The position numbers and the translations under genes are program-made. The notes below the pieces were generated by a model. It saw only the letters and a program-made list of their open reading frames with translations, did no database searches and was not told where the DNA came from. Source: Deltaproteobacteria bacterium (lineage in GTDB: Bacteria > Bdellovibrionota > UBA2394). Taken from it: a DNA stretch of 64,000 bases. How positions within the stretch are numbered: the first letter of the stretch is position 1; every line of letters begins with the position of its first letter. Positions 54,934 to 62,945 of this stretch are shown one piece after another. Where the stretch lies: contig JAFLCD010000003.1 in assembly GCA_017302715.1 (NCBI GenBank), forward strand, positions 147,154 to 211,153, written 5' to 3'.

Positions 54934-57900
54934 ATGGATGCGGACCGTTTAGCTCGAGTTCGAGCGCTTAAAGAAGCGCTTAAGAATCGAGTGTTGGTTT
55001 TAGATGGCGCCATGGGCACAGCCATTCAAAATAAAAATTTGAAAGCTGAGGATTTTGGCGGGGAAATCTATGAGGGCTGCAACGAATATCTTGTTATCAC
55101 TCGACCCGATATTATTTCTGAAATTCACGAAGATTACTTAAAAGCAGGCGCCGATATTCTTGAAACGAATACGTTCGGTGGAACTCCTTTGGTTTTAGGA
55201 GAATTTTCACTCAGCGAAAAAGCATTTGAAATTAATAAGCAAGCTGCTGAACTTGCACGCGCCGCGGCTGCGAAATATTCCACTCCAGAAAAACCAAGAT
55301 TTGTGGCGGGATCGATTGGCCCGACCACGAAAGCTCTTTCGGTGACGGGCGGAATTAGTTTTGATGAATTGATTGATCATTTTGAATTGCAGGCCGATGC
55401 ACTTTACGAAGGCGGAGCAGATTATTTTTTAATCGAAACTTGCCAGGATACTCGAAATATTAAAGCGGCTTTACTTGCGATTGATCGAGTTCATGAAAAA
55501 TATAAATCTAAAACTGAATTGCCGATTGCTGTAAGTGGAACCATCGAACCGATGGGAACCATGCTCGCAGGTCAATCAGTAGAAGCGCTTTCGGTTTCTT
55601 TGCAACACCGTGATTTGCTCTACATCGGACTTAACTGCGCAACGGGTCCGGAGTTCATGACGGATCACATTCGATCTCTTTCGCAAATTTCAAATACTCT
55701 TGTGGCTTGCGTTCCGAATGCAGGATTGCCAGACGAAGATGGAAATTATTTGGAATCGCCCGAGATGATGTCGAAGGTACTCGAGAATTTTGGAAAAAAA
55801 GGTTGGGTGAATTTGCTTGGCGGATGTTGCGGCACAACTTCGGCGCATATCGCGGCTTTTTCAAATCTTGCGAATCACTTAACGGCGCGCAAACCACAGC
55901 CGATTCAAAAATCTTTTTTATCAGGAATTGATTTTTTAGAAGTTTCAGACGACGCCCGACCACTTTTGGTGGGAGAGCGAACGAATGTCATTGGCAGTAG
56001 AGTTTTTAAACAATTGATTTGCGATGAAAAATGGGAAGAATCTACAGAGATTGCACGAAGGCAAATCAAAAACGCCGCGCAAATCATTGATATTTGTTTA
56101 GCGAATCCAGATCGAGATGAATTTTCAGATATGAAAAACTTTCTCGATATTTTGGTGAAGAAGATTTCAGTTCCGATGATGATCGACTCAACAGATGCGA
56201 AAGTGATTGAGCTCGCGCTCACTTATTCTCAAGGAAAAGCGATTATCAATTCGATCAATCTTGAAGATGGTGAAGAGCGATTTGAGCAAGTTTGCCCGCT
56301 CGCCAAAAAATATGGAGCTGCCGTGATCGTGGGTTGTATCGATGACGATCCTCAGCAGGGAATGGGAGTTACGGTTGAGCGAAAACTTGAAATCGCTGAG
56401 AGATCTTTTGATTTACTGACGAAGAAATACGGAATTTCGCCTTACGATATTTATTGGGATCCTTTGGTTTTTCCATGCGGAACCGGTGATCAAAATTATG
56501 TAGGTTCTGCGGTGCACACGATTGATGGTGTTGCGGCGCTGAAGAAAAAATTTCCTGAAACTAAAACGGTGCTTGGAATATCGAACGTTTCGTTTGGATT
56601 GCCTTCAGCAGGTCGAGAAGTTTTAAATTCAGTGTTTCTTTATCACTGCACAAAGGCAGGCCTGGATCTTGCGATCGTTAACTCCGAGAAACTTGAGCGC
56701 TTTGCTGAAATTCCAGAACATGAAGTAAAGCTTTGCGAAGATCTGCTTTGGAACCGAGGCGCGGATCCAGTCGCAGCTTTTGCCGCGCACTTTGGAAAAA
56801 AAGAAAAGAAAGCTGCGGTTCCAAAATCATCTTTGAGTCTCGAAGATCGGCTTGCTCGATATATTGTTGAGGGTAGCAAGGACGGACTCATTGAAGATAT
56901 TAACGATGCTTTAAAAAAATATCCTCCTTTAGAAATTATCAATGGGCCTTTGATGAAAGGCATGGATGAAGTCGGTAAACTTTTTAATGAGAACAAGTTA
57001 ATTGTCGCTGAAGTTTTACAAAGTGCTGAGAGTATGAAGGCCGCAGTCACTCATTTAAAACCATTCATGCCAAAGACAGACGGATCTCTTCGAGGAAAAG
57101 TTATTTTAGCAACCGTCAAAGGCGACGTTCACGATATCGGAAAAAATTTAGTCGAAATTATTCTTTCGAATAACGGATTCGAGGTAGTGAACCTGGGAAT
57201 TAAAATTCCTCCTCAAGAATTAATTGAAGCGACAAAAAAACACCGACCCCAAATTATTGGACTCTCGGGATTGCTGGTTAAGTCGGCTCAACAAATGGTC
57301 GAGACAGCTTCGGATCTTGCAGCTGTAGGATTAGACACTCCGATTTTAGTAGGAGGCGCTGCACTCACTCGTAATTTTGTCGATCGAAGAATTGCGCCTG
57401 CTTATTCATCGGGCACCGTTGAGTATGCTAAGGATGCGATGGATGGATTAGATCTTGCCAAACAAATTGTCGATGGAGAAAAATTTAAAGAGCTCAAAGA
57501 CCGCGTGCAAAAAAGAAGATTGTCTTTAGCGCCGATTGCGAATTCTCAAAAACAAAATCTGGAAATTTTTGACAGAAGAAATCCAAGTATTGCGATTCAA
57601 GAGCATCCACCTCGCGCTCCGGACTTTATTCGTCACACGGTCAATATGCCGCTCGAAATTGTCTGGTCTTATATTAATCCGCTGATGCTTTTAGGAAGAC
57701 ATCTCGGAGTAAAAGGTCAGTTCATTCGTGCGCTCGACGATCAGAAAAAAAAGGTGGAGTTAGCAAAAGAACCTGGATTTAAAAAATCGATTGAGATTTT
57801 AGATGTGCTTGAAGAAGTCAAAGCAGAGGCAAAAAAATGGATGGCCGCAAAAGCGGTTTACCAATTTTTTCATTCTCACTCCAAAAATAATGAATTGTTT

Positions 57901-58431
57901 CTCAAAGTGGGCGAGAAGGAAGTTTCTTGGAAATTCTTACGACAGGCCGGTGAGACTGGATTGTCGATTTCGGATTTCATCAATCCATCCGATGGTTCTT
58001 CATTAAAGGATTCGCTGTGTCTTTTTGTTACCACCGCTCAGGGACCTGTCAGAGAAAAATCTGATGAGTACAAAGCAAAAGGTGAATACTTAAAGTCTCA
58101 TGCGCTAATGTCGTTGGCTCTTGAAACGGCCGAAGCAGGTGCAGAATATTTGCATGGACTCATTCGCGCGCAGTGGGGATTTCCGGATGCGCCTGAGATG
58201 ACGATGATGGAAAGATTTCAAGCAAAGTATCGAGGCAAAAGATATTCATTTGGATATCCCGCATGCCCAAATTTAGAAGATCAGGCTTTGCTTTTTGATT
58301 TACTTAAACCATCTGATATCGGTGTTGAACTTACCGACGGATTTATGATGTCACCTGAATCTTCGGTTTCGGCTCTCGTTTTTTCACATCCGCAGGCGAC
58401 TTATTTTTCAGTGGGGCCTTCGGCTAATTGA
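54934..58431 (+). CDS. metH: Cobalamin-dependent methionine synthase
   Basis: 1165 residues from the ATG at 54934 (a TTG at 54889 would add 15). Four modules: homocysteine-binding barrel (~1-310, with LDGAMGTAIQ and zinc ligands in LLGGCCGTT), pterin-binding barrel (~330-600, SIGPTTKALSVTGG lies in the first; VGERTNVIGS in the second), cobalamin domain (DVHDIGKN, His733 binds cobalt) and SAM-reactivation domain (~880-1150, with RAPDFIRHTV at its start and RYSFGYPACPN near the end). Transfers methyl from methyltetrahydrofolate to homocysteine. Together with the mutase on the right it shows the cell uses B12. No B12 riboswitch is seen in the 109 bases upstream. Confidence 0.95.
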   Translation: MDADRLARVRALKEALKNRVLVLDGAMGTAIQNKNLKAEDFGGEIYEGCNEYLVITRPDIISEIHEDYLKAGADILETNTFGGTPLVLGEFSLSEKAFEINKQAAELARAAAAKYSTPEKPRFVAGSIGPTTKALSVTGGISFDELIDHFELQADALYEGGADYFLIETCQDTRNIKAALLAIDRVHEKYKSKTELPIAVSGTIEPMGTMLAGQSVEALSVSLQHRDLLYIGLNCATGPEFMTDHIRSLSQISNTLVACVPNAGLPDEDGNYLESPEMMSKVLENFGKKGWVNLLGGCCGTTSAHIAAFSNLANHLTARKPQPIQKSFLSGIDFLEVSDDARPLLVGERTNVIGSRVFKQLICDEKWEESTEIARRQIKNAAQIIDICLANPDRDEFSDMKNFLDILVKKISVPMMIDSTDAKVIELALTYSQGKAIINSINLEDGEERFEQVCPLAKKYGAAVIVGCIDDDPQQGMGVTVERKLEIAERSFDLLTKKYGISPYDIYWDPLVFPCGTGDQNYVGSAVHTIDGVAALKKKFPETKTVLGISNVSFGLPSAGREVLNSVFLYHCTKAGLDLAIVNSEKLERFAEIPEHEVKLCEDLLWNRGADPVAAFAAHFGKKEKKAAVPKSSLSLEDRLARYIVEGSKDGLIEDINDALKKYPPLEIINGPLMKGMDEVGKLFNENKLIVAEVLQSAESMKAAVTHLKPFMPKTDGSLRGKVILATVKGDVHDIGKNLVEIILSNNGFEVVNLGIKIPPQELIEATKKHRPQIIGLSGLLVKSAQQMVETASDLAAVGLDTPILVGGAALTRNFVDRRIAPAYSSGTVEYAKDAMDGLDLAKQIVDGEKFKELKDRVQKRRLSLAPIANSQKQNLEIFDRRNPSIAIQEHPPRAPDFIRHTVNMPLEIVWSYINPLMLLGRHLGVKGQFIRALDDQKKKVELAKEPGFKKSIEILDVLEEVKAEAKKWMAAKAVYQFFHSHSKNNELFLKVGEKEVSWKFLRQAGETGLSISDFINPSDGSSLKDSLCLFVTTAQGPVREKSDEYKAKGEYLKSHALMSLALETAEAGAEYLHGLIRAQWGFPDAPEMTMMERFQAKYRGKRYSFGYPACPNLEDQALLFDLLKPSDIGVELTDGFMMSPESSVSALVFSHPQATYFSVGPSAN

Positions 58432-58490
58432 ATTATAACGACAAAGATGTCTCAGATAATCCCACCGCTTAACACCTAAGTATTTGAATT

Positions 58491-58508
58491 CATTAGCTTT
58501 AGCTAATG
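58491..58508. promoter_or_regulatory. Inverted repeat before the sigma-like gene
   Basis: CATTAGC (58491-58497) and GCTAATG (58502-58508) are perfect 7-base arms with a TTTA spacer. The site sits 33 bases before the ATG of the sigma-like gene, within its promoter or leader. It may bind a dimeric regulator or form a short hairpin. No other copy is seen nearby. Confidence 0.5.
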
Positions 58509-58540
58509 TACTTTTGGCATTAGTTTTGCACCTTTAAAGC

Positions 58541-59899
58541 ATGAACGAGGTGTGTGTGCAGGTTTCTAGGTCTTTTAGCTTACTTAAGTTTTCTATTTTT
58601 GTAGTGGTCGTTGCTACCTGCTCGCTTTCATCTGCTTTTGCATTTGTGGAATGTAAAAAAATTTCGGCCAAGATTGCTGAGAAAGAAAAACGCGTTGAGA
58701 TTCCAGAATTTAAAGCCGAAAAAATTCTGACGGCGGCTGAAGAGCGAGCCATAGGCGAAGCGATGATCGTCGAAGAAAGAGAAATGCTTCTTCAAATTTT
58801 AGATTCTAAGTTTTCGGTAACGGCCTTGAAAAATTTGCAGGAAGAATTAAAGCGAGATCCTCAGTTCATTAGACGAGTGATTAAAATGAAAGAGAAAGGA
58901 AAGGAGGGCGAGCCTTTAACAGAAGAGCAAAATGCCTTGGTTCGTCAGACTCGAAAAAATTTAAAGTATTTGATCGGCATTATGGAAGCCTATCATTTGG
59001 CTAAACCTACTTTGCAAAAATCAGAGCAAAAGAGACAGCTTGAAAAAATTCAAATGGAATTTTTCAAAATGGACTGGGCGCGAATGTTTTATAATAAACA
59101 TTTAATTCAGCCATTGGGAATGAGCAGCGAAAAGTGGGCAAAGCTTCAGACACTCCTTTTAGATTTTAATAAGGGTCTGGTTTATTTTAAGGTGTTTAAA
59201 TCTGCTGCAGCATTTGATGAAAGATTTGAAATCGAAGAACTTTATGCGGTAGGGCGTGAGGCGATGCGAACCGCAGTTCTTTACTATGAACCTAGTTATA
59301 GTTTTAAATTTTCTACGACAGCAGGACTTTGGATTCAACAAAGCATTAAAAGGTTTGCCGCACGCGAGCGAGAGGCGAAACATCTTTCGCTCGACTCCGC
59401 TAAATTTGATTCGGAAGGAAATAGCGTTCGTTCGAGTTTGGGTTCATCCATTGCCACGAATACTGAATTGGATCCAGCCGCTGCCTTAGAAAAAGTAGAT
59501 TCTCAATCACTCAAAAATTCTCCAATCGAAGATTTACTCTCTAAAATTCCGGCAGATGAAGCTCAAATTTTACGATTTCATTTTGGAATAGGCGTTAAAG
59601 CTCTGGGGTGGGAACAGATGGGAAGATCACTCGGTAAAGATCATGGCACTCTCCGTGCAAAAAAAGATTCAGCGATACAACGTCTTAAGGCTTTCTCTCT
59701 CATCAACGCTGGCGAACTCACGTATCAAGAGAGTTATGTGCTTGCGCAAAAATATTTAAATTTTCCCGCGCGAAGTAATATCGAGATTGCGAAAGACTTA
59801 AAACTTCCTAGAGAAAACATTTCCATTTTAGAAGAGAGTGCGTTTGAGAAATGGGAAATAAAAAAAGGCCCTCTATTGAGGGCCTTTCTTCATCGTTAA
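58541..59899 (+). CDS. Sigma-70-like protein with N-terminal export/anchor segment
   Basis: 452 residues. Residues 11-37 (LLKFSIFVVVVATCSLSSAF...) form a signal peptide or anchor. From ~60 a sigma-type region 1.2 begins (ILTAAEERAIGEAM). Residues ~231-275 match region 2 (EELYAVGREAMRTAVLYYEP, FKFSTTAGLWIQQSIKRF), and ~330-385 match region 4 (DEAQILRFHFGIGVK...WEQMGRSL, AIQRLKAF). Region 3 is weak. A sigma-like body with a membrane segment in front is unexpected. Later starts (GTG 58550 or 58556) keep the hydrophobic stretch. It may be a membrane-tethered regulator or a non-DNA sigma-fold protein; that is inference. A terminator for the opposite gene lies in its last codons. Confidence 0.75.
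   Translation: MNEVCVQVSRSFSLLKFSIFVVVVATCSLSSAFAFVECKKISAKIAEKEKRVEIPEFKAEKILTAAEERAIGEAMIVEEREMLLQILDSKFSVTALKNLQEELKRDPQFIRRVIKMKEKGKEGEPLTEEQNALVRQTRKNLKYLIGIMEAYHLAKPTLQKSEQKRQLEKIQMEFFKMDWARMFYNKHLIQPLGMSSEKWAKLQTLLLDFNKGLVYFKVFKSAAAFDERFEIEELYAVGREAMRTAVLYYEPSYSFKFSTTAGLWIQQSIKRFAAREREAKHLSLDSAKFDSEGNSVRSSLGSSIATNTELDPAAALEKVDSQSLKNSPIEDLLSKIPADEAQILRFHFGIGVKALGWEQMGRSLGKDHGTLRAKKDSAIQRLKAFSLINAGELTYQESYVLAQKYLNFPARSNIEIAKDLKLPRENISILEESAFEKWEIKKGPLLRAFLHR
59861..59884 (-). terminator. Intrinsic terminator of the outer-membrane protein gene
   Basis: A 7-bp hairpin GGCCCTC/GAGGGCC (59867-59873 and 59878-59884, TATT loop) is followed on the minus strand by a run of T (59861-59866 read as TTTTTT). 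It is 45 bases after the stop of the outer-membrane gene and lies inside the sigma-like coding sequence on the other strand (its last ~13 codons). On the plus strand it is followed by TTTCTTC, so it could work in both directions. Confidence 0.8.
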
Positions 59900-59928
59900 G
59901 AATGAACTTACGATTTTTTAACTGATAA

Positions 59929-60804
59929 TTAGAACGAGTATCCAGCGTTCACGCCAAATGCTACAGCTGTACGATCGCGTGTTGCAGCGTCGATTGGCAA
60001 TGTAACATAAGCAGAAGCCAAGATTTGCTCATAGTTACCCGAAAGAGATGGGGTAATGGAGCTTCTGAATTGAGCGCGTTTAGTAGTGCCGCCATCCATC
60101 GCTGTTTTGCTATCCAAATAAACAGTGTTGTATTCGATATTAGCATTTAAGTTTTGGAGAGCATGCCAGCTAGCAGCTGTTTGCCAGTTAACCAAGTAAC
60201 GAGCAGCTTTAGTTTGACCATCAGCAGTTTGTGAAGTTCCAGAAACAGAACTTTTGCTGAGGTACATCATGCCTAAACCGATATTGGTTTTAGCAGAGAA
60301 AGTATCTCGGCCTACGAAAATACCAGCTGTTGGTGTAACAGAGGTAGCTTTTGTAGCAAATCTGTAGAGATCAGTGGTTGGGTTAATACGAGCAACCGAA
60401 AAGCCTTCAGCTTTGCGTGAAGTAGGAGCGTAGATATCAGCAGTTAAGCTGTATCCGTAGTTCCAAACTCGGTTAGCGCTTTGGAAGGAATCAGTCCATC
60501 CAGCACCAATGCTCAAGTTACCAATCGCATTTTTCGACGTAGCAGAAGCGGTGGCATTTTTTGAAACCATATAAAATGGGAAAGCAATTCGAACGTTTGA
60601 GTTGTTCGTCATTGAGTATGCGCCGTTTAAGTTAAAAGCAGCGACATTTCCTGCCTTTCCTGTTGTTCCAACTTCTTTTTTTGTTGGGGCATCAAGAAAG
60701 CCAAGGTTAATGGCGTTGTTTTGTTTAAGGTTTTCGCCGACGTAATAGGGGGCAGCCGAAACGGATGTCGCTCCTAAAAGGCCAAGCACGAGTGCTAATT
60801 TCAT
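59929..60804 (-). CDS. Outer-membrane beta-barrel-like protein
   Basis: 291 residues from the ATG at the complement of 60802-60804, which has AAGGAG in place; an upstream ATG (60825) is less likely. A signal peptide (MKLALVLGLLGATSVSA) is followed by about ten to twelve amphipathic strands ending with an aromatic residue (...GVNAGYSF). Rich in Asn, Thr, Ala and Tyr. C-terminal Phe is the usual BAM signal. Family unknown; a porin-like or autotransported-barrel role is inference. Codon choice is regular and the upstream region has strong palindromes, suggesting high, regulated expression. Confidence 0.75.
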   Translation of the reverse strand: MKLALVLGLLGATSVSAAPYYVGENLKQNNAINLGFLDAPTKKEVGTTGKAGNVAAFNLNGAYSMTNNSNVRIAFPFYMVSKNATASATSKNAIGNLSIGAGWTDSFQSANRVWNYGYSLTADIYAPTSRKAEGFSVARINPTTDLYRFATKATSVTPTAGIFVGRDTFSAKTNIGLGMMYLSKSSVSGTSQTADGQTKAARYLVNWQTAASWHALQNLNANIEYNTVYLDSKTAMDGGTTKRAQFRSSITPSLSGNYEQILASAYVTLPIDAATRDRTAVAFGVNAGYSF

Positions 60805-60838
60805 TTGAATCTCCTTAAGTAACAATTGTTTTCAGTTT

Positions 60839-60919
60839 TAACGTTTTTCCATGGAAACGTTCGTACCAAGAGATCTCTTCACGGAAGGCTAAGTCCTGTC
60901 AACGCTACAAGAGCTCTTG
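60839..60919. promoter_or_regulatory. Cluster of palindromes upstream of the outer-membrane gene
   Basis: Within 80 bases there are three symmetric sites: AACGTTT/AAACGTT arms (60840-60846 and 60855-60861), the perfect 12-base AAGAGATCTCTT (60868-60879) and the perfect 12-base CAAGAGCTCTTG (60908-60919). The last two share AAGAG...CTCTT and have centres 40 bases apart. They sit 35-115 bases before the start of the outer-membrane gene on the minus strand, where operators or a leader structure would be. Confidence 0.6.
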
Positions 60920-60991
60920 TTTCTGGGACAATTAAAGCTGAAAACCAGGGGTTAACCTATTGAAATATATGAACTTTTATAATGCGGAGCG

Positions 60992-62248
60992 TTACGAGCC
61001 TTCGGTGTTTTCGCAGTTCGACTTCAATCCATAATAATAGGAGGGAAGTTCATCCAGCCAAAACTCTCCTTTAAATGGATAAAACTGAACCCTTCCATCG
61101 AAATCTACCGACGAAAGGTTCATGGTGTGCATCTTCATATTTTGCTCGGGTGGTAATCCCATGAGCTTATTGACGCCTGCCTGCAAGATTTCGAGTTGAA
61201 TTTTGTCGGCTTCGGCCAGTTGGTTTTGCAAAACGCGTTCGGCTTTTGAAATAACGAAGCTGGCTTGTTCAACGAGACGACCTTTTAAGAAATTGAGCAC
61301 TTGTGTAGCTAAAGCGGCATCGGCCCCGCGAAGGCGAGTAGCTTCGTCTTTAGCTTTTAAATAGGCGCGCATGGTAGAGCGAAAAGCATTGTTGGCGATG
61401 AGAGCGCCTCGAACTTTAGGATTCATCGAATTTAAAATTCGATCGTCGAAAAGCCAAGAGGCTGGTCCTCGGCGTTGAAGTTCTTGAAACTGATTCAGTA
61501 AATTCGAATAATCTTTTTTAAATTTTTCTACGGTTAAGCTCGCTCGTTCAAAATAACAGGTTTGAAAAAATGCGGCAGCTCGCACTACGAAAGCTTCTGG
61601 AAAAAATTCGTTGTCATAAAAAGGAGAGGTGGCTGCAAGTGTCGCACCCAAAGCTCCATTCATATCGCCGTCTAAATAAAACGACCAAGATTTTTCAAAA
61701 ATCGCTTCGAAAATTTCTGAATCAAGTGGGCCTACTTGGTTGTAATGATAAATCGCCTGTTTATAATCTCCGACTTCGTGAAAAATTCTCGCTGCGCCCA
61801 TAAACGCGAGCGACGCCAAGTGCGGCGAAAGTTTTTTGCGATTATCAATAAGCTGACGAAAATTTTCTAAGCTTGCTTCGTATTTCCCTAAAGCAGCATC
61901 GAGCACACCTTTTAAATAAATTTTTTCATTTTCAAAACGCGGAAGTGATCTGATCCGCTGATCTGCGGTCGAGTAGTCTCCAGATTCGATAGCTTGTCCC
62001 GCTCCTCGCAAATTATAGAGATCGCGAGTGATCGCATTGGTAGCGGGCTCCATATCGAGAAAGTAATCAATTTGATCGTCGAAGTAGGCATCAAGGAGTG
62101 GACCTTCGTTGCCAGCTCGTGCATCTAAGACGAGAGCGATGGTTGGAGCGTTGGAGCGTATCGCGTCTCCGCCTCGAGCAAAAATTTCAGAATTTGAAAT
62201 TAAAAAACAAAGACTAAAGCATAAAATAATTTCAGCTTTTTTAAACAT
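60992..62248 (-). CDS. Secreted TPR-like protein
   Basis: 418 residues. A signal peptide (KAEIILCFSLCFLISNSEIFA) is followed by helical repeats of the TPR type (AIESGDYSTADQRIRSL, ALGKYEASLENFRQLID, HEVGDYKQAIYHYNQVG, WSFYLDGDMNGALGATLAA). The C-terminal part is helical with a strand-rich end. Next to an outer-membrane barrel of the myxobacterial type, it resembles the TPR/barrel pair seen in gliding-motility envelope complexes such as Glt of Myxococcus; that link is inference. 20 bases after the barrel gene's stop on the same strand. Confidence 0.65.
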   Translation of the reverse strand: MFKKAEIILCFSLCFLISNSEIFARGGDAIRSNAPTIALVLDARAGNEGPLLDAYFDDQIDYFLDMEPATNAITRDLYNLRGAGQAIESGDYSTADQRIRSLPRFENEKIYLKGVLDAALGKYEASLENFRQLIDNRKKLSPHLASLAFMGAARIFHEVGDYKQAIYHYNQVGPLDSEIFEAIFEKSWSFYLDGDMNGALGATLAATSPFYDNEFFPEAFVVRAAAFFQTCYFERASLTVEKFKKDYSNLLNQFQELQRRGPASWLFDDRILNSMNPKVRGALIANNAFRSTMRAYLKAKDEATRLRGADAALATQVLNFLKGRLVEQASFVISKAERVLQNQLAEADKIQLEILQAGVNKLMGLPPEQNMKMHTMNLSSVDFDGRVQFYPFKGEFWLDELPSYYYGLKSNCENTEGS

Positions 62249-62268
62249 AGGCCCCCCCGAAAAAATTT

Positions 62269-62928
62269 TTAATAATTCGATCTAAACGGCATGAATAAAG
62301 ACAAGCCGGCCATCAATGAGTAGTTGTGTAAAATTCTAGAATTGTTCGTTGCGGGTAAATTTTGATTATAAATATAATCCCTGAATTCTAATTTAACCGA
62401 TAAATATTCATTGATGAAAAGTCTTTGCCCAATTCCAAAATTTCCCATGAAAGAAGAGCCATCTTTAAGACCTGTGTAGCGAACAACTCCCGCTCCGCCG
62501 ATAGCGTAAATATCAAAATTTAAAACAGCCCATGTAAATAAACTTAATTTTCCGTAGAGCGGAGAAAACGCGATCGAAGACTGAAAGAAATAAAGTTTAT
62601 TCTTAGCTCCATTAAATTGAAATCCAAGACCGCCCGCCGCTGCTTCGATGCCTAAATTTTCGAAGAGGTGGTAAGTGTATTGACCTAAGGTTAATGCATA
62701 ACCGTCGTTATTCAGAATACCCCCTAAACCTAGGGTGAATTCATGTCGGCCTTCTTTGGTATAAAGCTTTTTATGAATACTGTGGATGTCATCTCGATCG
62801 TAGACTTTTAATTGATCGCGAAAACTATCTTGCGCATACGCAAAGTTTCCTAAGCTACAAACGAAAGTAAGAATGAAGGCTGGTCTTTTGATAAGGCTTT
62901 TGAATAATTTTAAGGCAGAATAATGCAT
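62269..62928 (-). CDS. Outer-membrane beta-barrel protein (myxobacterial type)
   Basis: 219 residues with a signal peptide (FILTFVCSLGNFAYA). The sequence has eight or so amphipathic strands (HEFTLGLGGILNND, YALTLGQYTYHLFENLGIEA, FSPLYGKLSLF, GQRLFINEYLSVKLEFRDY) in the manner of the 'outer membrane beta-barrel domain' family of myxobacteria and Bdellovibrio. The phrase RLFINEYLSVKLEFRDY is typical for that family. First of a two-gene operon with the TPR protein; 17 bases separate it from the divergent mutase gene. Confidence 0.8.
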   Translation of the reverse strand: MHYSALKLFKSLIKRPAFILTFVCSLGNFAYAQDSFRDQLKVYDRDDIHSIHKKLYTKEGRHEFTLGLGGILNNDGYALTLGQYTYHLFENLGIEAAAGGLGFQFNGAKNKLYFFQSSIAFSPLYGKLSLFTWAVLNFDIYAIGGAGVVRYTGLKDGSSFMGNFGIGQRLFINEYLSVKLEFRDYIYNQNLPATNNSRILHNYSLMAGLSLFMPFRSNY

Positions 62929-62945
62929 ACAATGCGTAGTTTAAT

